In this document: positions 27,224 through 35,659 of the stretch, in pieces
Position numbering within the stretch: the first letter of the stretch is position 1
Layout: each line of letters opens with the position of its first letter
Assembly (NCBI RefSeq): GCF_001429025.1
Contig: NZ_LMHT01000033.1
Coordinates: forward strand, 50,500 to 114,499
Direction: 5' to 3'
DNA: 64,000 bases
Source of the DNA: Phenylobacterium sp. Root700
GTDB lineage: Bacteria; Pseudomonadota; Alphaproteobacteria; Caulobacterales; Caulobacteraceae
Made by a program: the position numbers and the translations under genes
The notes under the pieces: generated by a model
Database searches by the model: none
What the model was told of the DNA's origin: nothing
What the model saw: only the letters and a program-made list of their open reading frames with translations

Positions 27224-27626
27224 CGCCTCCGAGTTAGCGGGCGAACTGTCCGTCAGAAGCAACGCAATTGCCCACTCTGGGACGGGTGGGCTGCAATCCA
27301 ATACAATCAAGCTTCCGACGTTTGGAGGATACGTATACGCCGCGACCGCTCGCAAGGCGGGAAGGGTAAACGCGCGCGCCATCAGCGATGCGGAACAAGA
27401 TGCACTGCTGACCGAAAGGCAAACTCTACTCGACGCCGTCTTTGACGGCACCGCGACCCGAAAGGAGGAGCGGCGTCTGGAGTATATTAGATGGTCCCTG
27501 GACCGGATCGAGGACGCCAAGCACGGTGAGCATTTGGATCGCCTCGAAGAGGTGGTCGTCCGCTATGAGCATTTCTTGAAGGATCTCCAAGCGCTTCGAG
27601 AGCAGCTAGAGGGTGGGAGCAAATAG
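27195..27626 (+). CDS. Hypothetical small helical protein, second gene of the HNH cassette
   Basis: 143 residues from ATG 27195 (MKTSTALQFDASELAG). The C-terminal 80 residues are highly charged and predicted by eye to be helical or coiled coil (KEERRLEYIRWSLDRIEDAKHG, split by short breaks). There is no known motif. It overlaps the end of the first gene and ends three bases before the HNH ATG, so the three are translationally linked. It could be an adaptor or antitoxin-like partner, which is inference only. Confidence 0.6.
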   Translation: MKTSTALQFDASELAGELSVRSNAIAHSGTGGLQSNTIKLPTFGGYVYAATARKAGRVNARAISDAEQDALLTERQTLLDAVFDGTATRKEERRLEYIRWSLDRIEDAKHGEHLDRLEEVVVRYEHFLKDLQALREQLEGGSK

Positions 27627-27629
27627 CGG

Positions 27630-28403
27630 ATGGAAGCGAAAGACGACAACTCCTCCGTAGTAAAATCAATGCACGGACCTCTAGTTAAGAGATCCGAGGT
27701 AACGGCAGGACTTGCATATTCGGATTACCGAAACGAACTTCGCTATGACTTCTACTACTCTTGCGCGTACTGCACGATTACGGAATACGAGGCGGCGGGA
27801 ATTCGCTTCACGATTGATCACTACGTACCCCAAGGCAATACCGAGATAGACGTTCACGCGTACGAAAACCTGATGTACGCGTGTGATGAGTGCAATCTGC
27901 GGAAGGGCAACCGCCACCCTCCAGCCTCCGCTCAGGAGGCCGGATTTAGGTTCTTTCGACCGGACAAAGATGCGCTTCTGGAGCACTTCAGTGCTTCGGG
28001 CGTACGAGTGAACCATGTAACGAACACGGGCTACTATACTATACAATCTCTGGACCTGAATCGACAGAGTCTTCGCAGGCTCCGAGAGTACAGAGAACGC
28101 CTTGCGGAAACACATGAGTACGTAGTTGCAGGAATTCACGCGCTTCGACACGTTCGCATCGACCGATTCCCGAAACACGTGCGGACACAAGTGCTCAACG
28201 CAATAAAGAGCGCACAGGAAGCCGCAAACGAACGGGAAGAAGAAATTGAAACTACTTTGCGCGATTTTGCCAGATCGCCGCTGCTAGACAGAGATCCGGA
28301 CGCTGAGACGCGAGCCAAAGAGCGCACTCGTGAACTAGACCAGATGAAAGCTCTACACCCCGGCGCTTGGCGCACACCGCGAAAAGCCGCGAACTCAGCC
28401 TAA
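27630..28403 (+). CDS. HNH endonuclease-like protein
   Basis: 257 residues. The HNH / zinc-finger core spans about 45-95: CAYC, then IDHYVPQG (the HNH-type DH pair), YENLMYACDECNLRKGN (the N and the second Cys pair). All expected metal and catalytic residues are visible. The C-terminal half is helical and highly charged, without known homology. The architecture resembles HNH proteins associated with defence systems such as TIGR02646/PtuB-like proteins, but no ATPase or methyltransferase partner is present. It is the third gene of an AT-rich operon inserted beside an integration junction. Confidence 0.78.
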   Translation: MEAKDDNSSVVKSMHGPLVKRSEVTAGLAYSDYRNELRYDFYYSCAYCTITEYEAAGIRFTIDHYVPQGNTEIDVHAYENLMYACDECNLRKGNRHPPASAQEAGFRFFRPDKDALLEHFSASGVRVNHVTNTGYYTIQSLDLNRQSLRRLREYRERLAETHEYVVAGIHALRHVRIDRFPKHVRTQVLNAIKSAQEAANEREEEIETTLRDFARSPLLDRDPDAETRAKERTRELDQMKALHPGAWRTPRKAANSA

Positions 28404-28932
28404 TTTGTCGATGGTTGATAACGGCGCGATAGGTGACCTGGGAGTGGCCATGAATGCCCCGGCTCGCCACTGCTGGAACAACCCCACGCTAGGGGCGAAG
28501 AAGACCAGCCGGGTGAGCCCCGAACGGAACTGAAGTCCGACGGCACAGCCCCTCGCTATAGACACCGCGCGCCGTTCGCTCGACGCTCCGCGAATGGCAA
28601 AGCTGTCAGTTGCCCCGCTGTCCTGGGTTCATCCGGATCGTCGTCGCCTCTATCGAGCCCTCGCCGTCCTGGCGTCCGCGCGCCTATCGACTGCCCGAGC
28701 CGTGGTGGCAAAGCACGCGCTGCTGGGAGCTTAGTGGGACGACCTTTCAGGACATGATGGCCGACGTCGGAAGGTGGGGGCAGGGCCCCGCTTACGGTTC
28801 TTCGGCATCCTCAATCAGCTGCTGAATCACAAGCTTCGCCGCTCGCTCGGCTGAACGCGATAGGGTCGCTGCGGCTGAAATGTGATATCACAATATGCTT
28901 GCAATGCACCTGTACGTCGCTACATTGCTATC
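28404..28932. other. Gap between the HNH cassette and hicAB
   Basis: About 530 bases. A 46-residue rightward frame at 28594-28734 (MAKLSVAPLSWVHPDRRR) has coding-like composition but no ribosome binding site. The last 60 bases are AT-richer and probably carry the hicA promoter. Confidence 0.35.
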
Positions 28933-29187
28933 ATGAACAGCAAGCAGAAGAAGACGCTCAAGGCGGTGTTTACGGACCCGGTGTCCGGCACCATCGCCCG
29001 GGCCGATATCGAGAGCTTGCTGACTGGCGCAGGCGCCCAAACCATCGAAGGCGCGGGCTCTCGCGTCCGGTTCGAGTTCAAGGGCGTCATCGCCAGCTTT
29101 CACCGCCCGCACCCCGCCAAAGAGGCGAAGCGGTATCAGGTGAAAGACGCCCGCGAGTTCCTAACCAAGATCGGAGTCACGCCATGA
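28933..29187 (+). CDS. hicA: HicA-type toxin (mRNA interferase)
   Basis: 84 residues with a double-stranded RNA-binding-like fold. GSRVRFEFKG is followed by ASFHRPHPAKEA with the catalytic His and by the C-terminal VKDAREFLTKIGV segment, as in HicA toxins that cleave mRNA. The upstream in-frame start at 28882 lacks support; the ATG at 28933 gives the usual length. It overlaps hicB as ATGA at 29184-29187. The N-terminus KKTLKAVFTDP is slightly longer than the shortest HicA proteins. Confidence 0.85.
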   Translation: MNSKQKKTLKAVFTDPVSGTIARADIESLLTGAGAQTIEGAGSRVRFEFKGVIASFHRPHPAKEAKRYQVKDAREFLTKIGVTP

Positions 29188-29540
29188 AGGGCATTGTCTA
29201 CAAGGGGTACGCCGCCTCGATCGAGTTCGACGCGGATGATCTGATTTTTGTCGGCCGCCTGCTCGGTGTGAACGATGTTGTCGGCTTTCACGCCGAGAGC
29301 GTTCCCGAGCTTCAAGCGGCCTTCCATGAGGCCGTGGACGACTACATTGCGACGTGCACCGCTGTCGGGAAGGCACCCGAGAAGCCGTACTCCGGCAAGG
29401 TCATGTTCCGAGTTGAACCAGCCGTCCACGCCAAGGCGGCGCTTGCTGCTCAGCTCGCAGGTAAGAGCCTAAACCAGTGGGCGGAAGAAAAGCTGAGTGA
29501 GGCGGCCGAGCGAGATGCTGCAGACTTAGTGGCGCTCTAA
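29184..29540 (+). CDS. hicB: HicB-family antitoxin
   Basis: 118 residues. The N-terminal partially degraded RNase H-like fold (YKGYAASIEFDADDLIFVGRLLG) binds the toxin, and the C-terminal ribbon-helix-helix (RVEPAVHAKAALAAQLAGKS LNQWAEEKL, read in two parts) binds the operator. It is coupled to hicA by a 4-base overlap. HicB represses the operon and neutralises HicA in known pairs. Confidence 0.87.
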   Translation: MKGIVYKGYAASIEFDADDLIFVGRLLGVNDVVGFHAESVPELQAAFHEAVDDYIATCTAVGKAPEKPYSGKVMFRVEPAVHAKAALAAQLAGKSLNQWAEEKLSEAAERDAADLVAL

Positions 29541-29555
29541 ACTCGGAGACAAAAA

Positions 29556-29576
29556 ACCCGCCTTGCGGGGCGGGCT
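29556..29576. terminator. Terminator-like hairpin after hicB
   Basis: A-run, CCCGCC-TTGCGG-GGCGGG, then CTTCG. The long A-run on the left makes it look like an intrinsic terminator on the minus strand, but no leftward gene ends here. It probably serves hicAB weakly. Confidence 0.5.
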
Positions 29577-29734
29577 TCGAACACTCTTTGAGCGATGATT
29601 TGAATCTGATCTAGTTCGCGCGGATATGCAAGCTTGGGCCACACCTGATTTCCCGCTCCCGTCCAGTTGAGCCTTTGCAATCCCCGCGAGCGGTGGGCTA
29701 GGGTCCACGCATAAGCGTACCTCCGGGGGGAGAC

Positions 29735-30175
29735 ATGAACACCAACATCTTTGGAACAGCCCTTTTCGCCGCCCTAACACTAGGCGCCAACGCCGCGTTA
29801 GCGCAGGCAGCCAAGTTCGATCTGGCTTGTACCGGTACTACGCGGACGCTCGCGCCATCGATGTTGATGGACGAGACCAAGCCCTACTACACGTTCTATC
29901 GAATTGACCTGGACGCGATGAAGTGGTGCTCGGGCGCGTGTGAGGCGACCTGGAGCGTCGTCGAAGCTACGCCGACCTCGATCACCCTGGAGGGAAAAAG
30001 CGTCGACACGCCTCGCGAGCACGAGAAGTTGCGCAACGTCATCTCGAGGGTGACGGGCGAGCACAGCATCTCTGCGGAATCCGGAATAGGCTCTCGGCGG
30101 ATGGCGATATTCTGGAAAGGCCAGTGCGAGCGAGCCGAGTTCACCGGCTTCCCCACACCCGCCACGAAGTTCTGA
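29735..30175 (+). CDS. Secreted hypothetical protein
   Basis: 146 residues. A signal peptide covers residues 1 to about 23, with cleavage after ANAALAQA or ALA. The mature part has three cysteines (DLACTG, KWCSGACE, GQCERAEF), so disulfides are possible. The strong GGGGGGAGA site precedes the ATG. I do not recognise a domain; similar small periplasmic proteins of unknown role are common in Caulobacterales. A clear terminator follows at 30208. Confidence 0.75.
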   Translation: MNTNIFGTALFAALTLGANAALAQAAKFDLACTGTTRTLAPSMLMDETKPYYTFYRIDLDAMKWCSGACEATWSVVEATPTSITLEGKSVDTPREHEKLRNVISRVTGEHSISAESGIGSRRMAIFWKGQCERAEFTGFPTPATKF

Positions 30176-30207
30176 GCGGGAGGCGTCGTCCCGGAACAGG
30201 TACCAGG

Positions 30208-30232
30208 AGCCCGCCCAACCAGCGGGCTTTTT
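30208..30232 (+). terminator. Intrinsic terminator of the secreted-protein gene
   Basis: AGCCCGC-N7-GCGGGCT followed by TTTTT, a canonical stem and T-run. Confidence 0.8.
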
Positions 30233-30238
30233 CGTGAG

Positions 30239-30421
30239 CTACTGCCTGAGCGTCCGATCCGAGCGCATCGCGGGCTTGTCGAGCAACTGGGCCAGATCGA
30301 CGGCGTCTTGGATGTCCAACCCGACCTGAGGAACGTTGGCGATCACGACGGCCTGGCCGGTGAAGGCGTCAAACACCGTCCAGCCTTCGTCGTCCTGCCT
30401 GAGGTCGTAGCGATTGGCCAT
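30239..30421 (-). CDS. Small conserved-looking hypothetical protein
   Basis: 60 residues starting MANRYDLRQDDEGWTVFD and continuing TGQAVVIANVPQVGLDIQDA, a pattern seen in short alphaproteobacterial hypothetical proteins (DGWxVxDxxTGxPAVV ... GLxxxDADDLADLL). It converges on the secreted-protein gene across the terminator. The role is unknown. The ribosome binding site is weak. Confidence 0.55.
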   Translation of the reverse strand: MANRYDLRQDDEGWTVFDAFTGQAVVIANVPQVGLDIQDAVDLAQLLDKPAMRSDRTLRQ

Positions 30422-30462
30422 CTCGGGATGATGGCTTCCTTGGAATGCCGAGACCAGTGCCT

Positions 30463-30603
30463 TCAGGCCGCGAGCGGCGTCCGCACGGGAACGTCGACGA
30501 GATCCAACGCCACCCGCAACACCGCCTCCAGTTCCCCTGCCCTACGGTCGTTCCCCCCAGCCAACTCCCTAAGCGTACGTCCAGCGCCGCAGACCCCGTC
30601 CAT
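30463..30603 (-). CDS. Possible 46-residue hypothetical protein
   Basis: A short leftward frame starting MDGVCGAGRTLRELAGG, 41 bases upstream of the 60-residue gene, with G/C-rich third positions. No ribosome binding site is clear. It abuts the point where the truncated ATPase gene begins on the other strand. Confidence 0.25.
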   Translation of the reverse strand: MDGVCGAGRTLRELAGGNDRRAGELEAVLRVALDLVDVPVRTPLAA

Positions 30604-30619
30604 CACGGTCACCCGTCTG

Positions 30620-32302
30620 ATGCTGAGCCACGACGGCCGCGGCGGCGCGCGTGACATCCCTGCGACCCTGCTGCACTCCCTTGAGGCGCGCCTGGCGCGC
30701 ACCGGCCGCGCCAAGGACGTCGCACAGCTCGGCGCCGTGTTGGGCCGTGAATTCTCCTACGCCCTGATCGCCGCCGTCTCGCCGCAGCCGGCCGACCAGC
30801 TCCAGGCCGACCTGGCCAAGCTGACCGACGCTGAACTCATCTATGTCCGCGGCGTCCCGTCGGAGGCCAGCTACCAATTCAAGCACGCCCTGATCCTGGA
30901 CGCCGCCTACGAAGGACTGGCGAGGGTCCAGCGCCGCGAGTTGCACACCACCGTGGCCCGCGTCGTCGCCGAGCAGTTTCCCGCCCTGGCCAAGGGCCAG
31001 CCTGAAATACTGGCCCGCCACTGGGCCGAGGCCGGCCAGCCCGGCAGGGCGGTGGACGCCTGGGCTGAAGCCGCCAACCTCGCCGCCAGCCGGCACGCTT
31101 ATCGCGAAGCGGTGCAGAGCTTCCGTCACGCGCTCGCCAGTCTCGAGGCGGTGGAACCTTCCCCGACCCGCGACGCCCGCGAACTGGAACTGCTGGTGCT
31201 GCTGAGCGAGGTCGTCAGCGTCGTGCATGGTCCCGCCAACGAAGAATATAGCGCGGTTTCCGAACAGATAACCAACCTCGCCGAGCGCAGCGGCGCGCTG
31301 CAGCAGTTGGTCTTCCAAATGCTCAGCCGTTATGTGAGCGCCCTGATGTCCGGGCAGCATCTCAAGGCGCGCGCCCTGGCCGACCAGTTCCTGGACCTCG
31401 CTCGCCGCGAGGGCGGCGACGCCGGCCTGCGCATGGCCTACATGGCCCAGATCACCAGCCGCCATGCCGTGGGCGACATGGTGGGCGCCGAGGCGCATAT
31501 GGGTTCCTGGACCGAAGCGGTGGCGCGCTCGGGGCCCAGTCCCTTCTTGGGCGAAGACGTCATGGTCCACGGCTCCAGCGTGGAAACCGCCTACCTACTC
31601 GGCCAGATCGACCTCGCCCGCCGACGCGCGGCCCAGATCGTCGCCACCGCCGAGGCGAGCGGGAGCCCATTCGAGGCCGCGGCCGCCTTGCAGACCGCGG
31701 CCTGGTTGGCGGTCCTGCTCGACGAGCCCGATCGCGCCGCCGCCATCGCCACCGCGGCCCTGGCCATCGCCAGGGACAACAGCTTCCACACGGCCAACCA
31801 GATCACCTGCATCCTGGCCTGGACCACGGCCCGCCTCGGCGACACGCGCCGGGCGGTCATCTTGGCCGAAAGTTGCTTCGAAGGTTGGAGCGGGGGCGGT
31901 TTCCCCCGCTTGCCCGAGGCCCGCCGCCTGCTCGCCCAGATCCGGGCGCTGGACGGCGACGTCAATGGCGCGATGGCGGGCCTGGACGAGGTCTGCGTCA
32001 TGGCCGCCGATAACCCGACGGTCAGGGCGGCCCATCTGATCGCCCGCGGCGCGCTGCGGCTGTCCCTTGGTCAAGACGACGCCGCCGCGGCTGACCTGCG
32101 CGCGGCCATCGACGTCGCCCGGCCGCTCCAGACCGTGTCTCTGGAGCTGCGCGCGACCTTGCCGCTCGCACAGTCATTGGCCGTCCAGGGCCAGAAGGCC
32201 GAGGCCCGCGCCCTGCTCGAGCCGGTCTATCGCGCCTTCACCGAAGGCTTCGACACCGCCGACCTGAAGACCGCCAAGGCGCTCCTCGACCAGCTCAGCT
32301 AG
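30620..32302 (+). pseudogene. 5'-truncated AAA ATPase / TPR protein (adenylate cyclase-associated type)
   Basis: About 560 residues from the first plausible ATG. The start (IPATLLHSLEARLARTGRAKDV, then AQLGAVLGREFSYALIAAV and YQFKHALILDAAYEGL) corresponds to the segment that follows the AAA ATPase core in long cyclase-ATPase-TPR proteins; the rest is TPR-like repeats. The Walker A and B motifs and the N-terminal cyclase domain are missing, and the preceding sequence in frame is not coding-like. It therefore looks like the 3' part of a gene of about 3 kb. The remaining frame is open for 1.7 kb, so a stable TPR protein may still be made. Confidence 0.65.
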
Positions 32303-32425
32303 GGCCCGACGGCCTGTCGACCCGCAGAAATCGGAAAATGATCGGCGATTGATCGGCTGCCGATCCTGTCGGAGCGCCCGCGCTTGGCGCTCTCTGCGTC
32401 GCATCAGAAAAGAGAGGAAGTCGCC

Positions 32426-32782
32426 ATGCTCGCCAAGATCAAGCTCGCCGCCCTCGCCGCCATCGCCCTGGGCTGCGCCACCAGCGCTTACGCCGGTCCC
32501 GTCCAAGACCTCAATGGAAACACCGAAACCGTCCTGGTGCCGACCGCCGGACTGGACATCGGCACCCACCAAGGCGCGAAGATCGCCCTTACCCGCGTCC
32601 AGGCGGCCGCCGCCAAGATCTGCGGCGTTCGGCCGAACGAGCGCGACCTGGGCGCCAGCGCCGCCTATCGCAGCTGCGTGAAGAGCACCACCGATCGCGC
32701 TGTCGCCACAGCGAACAGCCCGCTCATCACCGCGCTGAACACGCCGGCCAGGCCCACCCAGCTCGCCGCCGCCAAGCCCTAG
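32426..32782 (+). CDS. UrcA-family secreted protein
   Basis: 118 residues. A signal peptide covers residues 1-23 (LAALAAIALGCATSAYA). The mature part has VPTAGLDIGTHQGAKIALTRVQAAA split around the family core, a conserved Cys in KICG and a second in YRSCV, all typical of UrcA-family proteins of Caulobacterales and sphingomonads, whose function is unknown. GAGAGGAAG precedes the ATG at 32426. A hairpin follows at 32817. Confidence 0.82.
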   Translation: MLAKIKLAALAAIALGCATSAYAGPVQDLNGNTETVLVPTAGLDIGTHQGAKIALTRVQAAAAKICGVRPNERDLGASAAYRSCVKSTTDRAVATANSPLITALNTPARPTQLAAAKP

Positions 32783-32816
32783 GCCAAGCCCTGCCGATGT
32801 TCGCTTCCAAGTCCCT

Positions 32817-32844
32817 CCCGCGGCCGCGCCTGCGCAGCCGCGGG
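32817..32844 (+). terminator. Hairpin after the UrcA-family gene
   Basis: CCCGCGGC-N12-GCCGCGGG, an 8-bp perfect stem without a T-run. Termination is possible. Confidence 0.35.
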
Positions 32845-32866
32845 CTCGCTCCATGACGGGCGCCGC

Positions 32867-33448
32867 ATGACGAACGCCCATTTGGCGCTGCTGCCCGAAG
32901 CGGCTCTCGATACGTGCGACGCCGGCTCCCCGATGACCGAAATGGCGCGGTGGGCCTGCGCCGCCCTGTCGGTCGGCCACGCCCACGAATTTACGCCGGC
33001 GCGGCCCCGGTCCTGGGCTCGCCAAATCGCTACGGTGACCCTCTTCATGGAGCACCGGCTCGGCGTTCCGCGAAACGAAGCGCTGGCGGTCGCCGTTCTG
33101 GAAGTGGCCCGCTTGGGCGCCCTCACACCCGGCAGCATCAAGAAAAATCGCTCCGAGGCCCGCGCGATCCTGCAGTTCGGCTGGGACGGCGGCCCGCCGG
33201 CGGCGGCGCCCTCCGCCCGCCCTGTCGACCTGCTGCATGACCTGGTCGCCAAGGTCAGCGTCGTCCGTCTGGCCGACATCCGCAAACTCCGCTCGGCCGC
33301 CCTCCGCGGCGCCCGGGGCGGCCGCCCCGCCGCTGGCGAGATGCGTATCCTCGCCCTGGTTCGCCGCCTCCGCGCCGACGCATTAACCGACGCAATTTCA
33401 GCAACCGAATTCGAGGCGATCCAACGGGAGCTGGCTCGAGTCGATTGA
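32867..33448 (+). CDS. Hypothetical protein
   Basis: 193 residues with strong G/C bias at third positions, so likely real. No signal peptide or membrane segment. Ala/Arg-rich with two helical halves separated by a Pro/Ala linker around residues 105-120. I see no known motif. The ATG at 32867 lies shortly after the UrcA hairpin and has only a weak ribosome binding site; a start at a later codon is possible. Confidence 0.6.
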   Translation: MTNAHLALLPEAALDTCDAGSPMTEMARWACAALSVGHAHEFTPARPRSWARQIATVTLFMEHRLGVPRNEALAVAVLEVARLGALTPGSIKKNRSEARAILQFGWDGGPPAAAPSARPVDLLHDLVAKVSVVRLADIRKLRSAALRGARGGRPAAGEMRILALVRRLRADALTDAISATEFEAIQRELARVD

Positions 33449-33960
33449 ATCTGACGGTTGGTGTCTAGCCAAGACCGTACTCAGCGCCTCTTGTGATTGA
33501 CCCGGCCGACTTCGAGGCGGGGCTCGATTGGCGAGCGTAAAAAGACACGCCAGCTCGTTTCCATAAACGAGCGCGCCGACGCCCCTCTGGCGGCCGCCCA
33601 ACGCCTGCGACGGGAGCCGTGATGCGGTCCGGGGAGACGAGGGTGTGACCGGCGATCGCGTCATGAGCGTTGATGCCGTCAATATCATAAGATATCTAAT
33701 TATAAGTCCTGGCAAGACGGCCTCTACCCCAACGCGCCACAAGCCATTTAGCTTGAATTGCAATGAGTTTTGTCCAATTTGGCGAGCGAAACTCTCGAGA
33801 CATTTATTACTAAGGTGTCGAATGATTCTAAGGATCGTCGTTGAGCGTGAGGGCGGCCAATGCACGGCGCTCCATATCGCCTCCGAGGTGATCGCCGACC
33901 TGGCCGCAACCCCGACAACTTGACCATGACGCCCGACCACGTGTCGGCGAGGAGTAGCTT
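33449..33960. promoter_or_regulatory. Promoter region of the acyl-CoA ligase operon
   Basis: A 512-base gap. It contains a hairpin GCTCGTTT-CCAT-AAACGAGC at 33553-33572, which may end the preceding transcript, the 18-bp palindrome at 33685-33702, and an AT-rich stretch to about 33830. No convincing gene is present. Confidence 0.5.
33685..33702. promoter_or_regulatory. Regulon-2 palindrome copy 1
   Basis: TCATAAGATATCTAATTA, 16 of 18 positions of the consensus TCATTMGATATCKAATGA. It lies 260 bases before the acyl-CoA ligase. Confidence 0.6.
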
Positions 33961-35559
33961 ATGGACGGATTGATGCAGAACTGGTCGATGACGCTCGACC
34001 GCATGCTGGATCACGCCGCGCGCTGGCATGGCGAGCGCGAGATCGTCAGCCGATCCGCCGACGGGATCGTCGATCGCACCACCTATGCTCAACTCCACGG
34101 CCGCGCCAAGCAGGCGTCCAACGCCCTGATCGCGGCTGGAATCCGTCCCGGAGACCGGGTCGCCACCCTCGGCTGGAACAGCGCCCGGCACCTGGAGATC
34201 TGGTACGGCGCGATCGGTATCGGGGCGGTGCTGCACACGCTCAATCCGCGCCTGTTCCCCGAGCAGATCGTCTACATCATCAATCACGCCAGCGACCGCA
34301 TCATCCTGGCCGACCCCGCCTGCGCTGACCTGCTCGGCGAGATCCTGCCCCAGTGCCCGTCGGTCGAGCAGGTGATCTTCCTGGGCGACGAGGACTGGAT
34401 CGCGCCGCACTCGACCGAGTGCGCGTGGGGCGGCTTCGACGAAAACACGGCGGCCGGGCTTTGCTACACCTCCGGCACGACGGGGAACCCGAAAGGGATC
34501 CTCTATTCGCATCGCTCGAACTATCTGCACGCGATGATGACCCTGCAGGCCGACGCGCTCGCCTTGTCGGCCAGGGACACGGTGCTGCTGTGCGTGCCGA
34601 TGTATCACGCCAACGCCTGGGGCGTGGTCTACTCGGCCCCCATGGTCGGCGCCAAGCTGGTGCTGCCCGGCCAGCGCATGGACGGGGCGTCCATCCACGA
34701 ACTGATCGAGACCGAGGGCGTCACCTATTCCAGCGCCGTGCCGACCGTCTGGCAGATGCTGCTGACCCACCTGAAGGAAACCGGCGGCAAGCTGACGACC
34801 CTCCAGCGCGTGACGGTCGGCGGCGCGGCCTGTCCGGAATCTCTGATCCGCGCCCTCCACGACGATCACGGCGTCGATGTCGTCCAGGGCTGGGGCATGA
34901 CCGAAACCTCGCCGCTCGCCACCGTCTCGGTCTCGACGCCGCAGATCGCCGCCCTCTCGTTCGACGAGCAGGTCCCCTACAAGCTCAAGCAGGGCCGACT
35001 GCTGTGCAACCTGGACCTCAAGATCACCGATGACGCAGGCCAGCGGTTGCCGCATGACGGCAAGACCTTCGGCCGGTTGATGATCAAAGGCCCGACCATC
35101 GCGGCGGCCTATTTCGGCGGTGAGGGTGGCGATGTGCTGGACGAGGAGGGCTTCTTCGACACCGGCGACGTCTCCACGATCGACACCGCCGGCTACATGC
35201 AGATCACCGACCGCGCCAAGGACGTGATCAAGTCCGGCGGCGAATGGATCAGCTCGATGGACGTGGAGAACATCGCCGTCGGCCACCCCAAGGCCGAGCT
35301 TTGCGCGGTGATCGGCGTCGCCCACCCCAAATGGGACGAGCGGCCGGTCCTGCTGGTGATGCTGAAGCCCGGAGAAGTCGCCGAAAAGCAGGAGTTCCTC
35401 GACTTCCTGCAAGGCAAGATCGCCCGGTGGTGGACGCCCGACGACGTGGTCTTCGTCGACGAGATCCCCCTGGGAGCCACGGGCAAGATCGACAAGAAGC
35501 TGATCCGCCAGCGGATGGCCGGGTACGTCCTGCCGGATGCGTCAGCGCCAAACCGGTAA
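33961..35559 (+). CDS. AMP-dependent acyl-CoA synthetase (FadD-like)
   Basis: 532 residues of the ANL superfamily. YTSGTTGNPKG near 176-186 is the P-loop-like AMP motif, GWGMTETSP near 318 the A5 motif, TGDVSTIDTAGYMQITDR the A7/A8 hinge with SGGEWIS, and GATGKIDKKLIR carries the catalytic lysine. It resembles fatty-acyl and methylmercaptopropionyl-CoA ligases; the true acid is unknown. GGAG precedes the ATG. It is 100 bases upstream of the decarboxylase-like gene, probably one transcript, and activates an acid intermediate of the aromatic pathway. Confidence 0.92.
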   Translation: MDGLMQNWSMTLDRMLDHAARWHGEREIVSRSADGIVDRTTYAQLHGRAKQASNALIAAGIRPGDRVATLGWNSARHLEIWYGAIGIGAVLHTLNPRLFPEQIVYIINHASDRIILADPACADLLGEILPQCPSVEQVIFLGDEDWIAPHSTECAWGGFDENTAAGLCYTSGTTGNPKGILYSHRSNYLHAMMTLQADALALSARDTVLLCVPMYHANAWGVVYSAPMVGAKLVLPGQRMDGASIHELIETEGVTYSSAVPTVWQMLLTHLKETGGKLTTLQRVTVGGAACPESLIRALHDDHGVDVVQGWGMTETSPLATVSVSTPQIAALSFDEQVPYKLKQGRLLCNLDLKITDDAGQRLPHDGKTFGRLMIKGPTIAAAYFGGEGGDVLDEEGFFDTGDVSTIDTAGYMQITDRAKDVIKSGGEWISSMDVENIAVGHPKAELCAVIGVAHPKWDERPVLLVMLKPGEVAEKQEFLDFLQGKIARWWTPDDVVFVDEIPLGATGKIDKKLIRQRMAGYVLPDASAPNR

Positions 35560-35659
35560 GGCCGCGGCCGCGCCCAGAAACACCCGATCCCAGATCATTT
35601 CGCCAAGACGCACGGCGGGCCCAGGTCGCCGCGACCACCCCGCCCAAGGAGTTACACCG

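Noticed and set aside
29556..29576. CRISPR-like or riboswitch element near hicB
   Set aside because: It is a single hairpin with an A-run; no repeats or conserved aptamer were seen anywhere in the window.
30308..30619. 5' extension of the ATPase/TPR frame upstream of 30620
   Set aside because: The residues do not resemble the family, overlap a more convincing leftward small gene, and have no ribosome binding site.
33748..35412. Leftward 554-residue frame over the acyl-CoA ligase
   Set aside because: Antisense shadow; the plus strand carries all ANL motifs.
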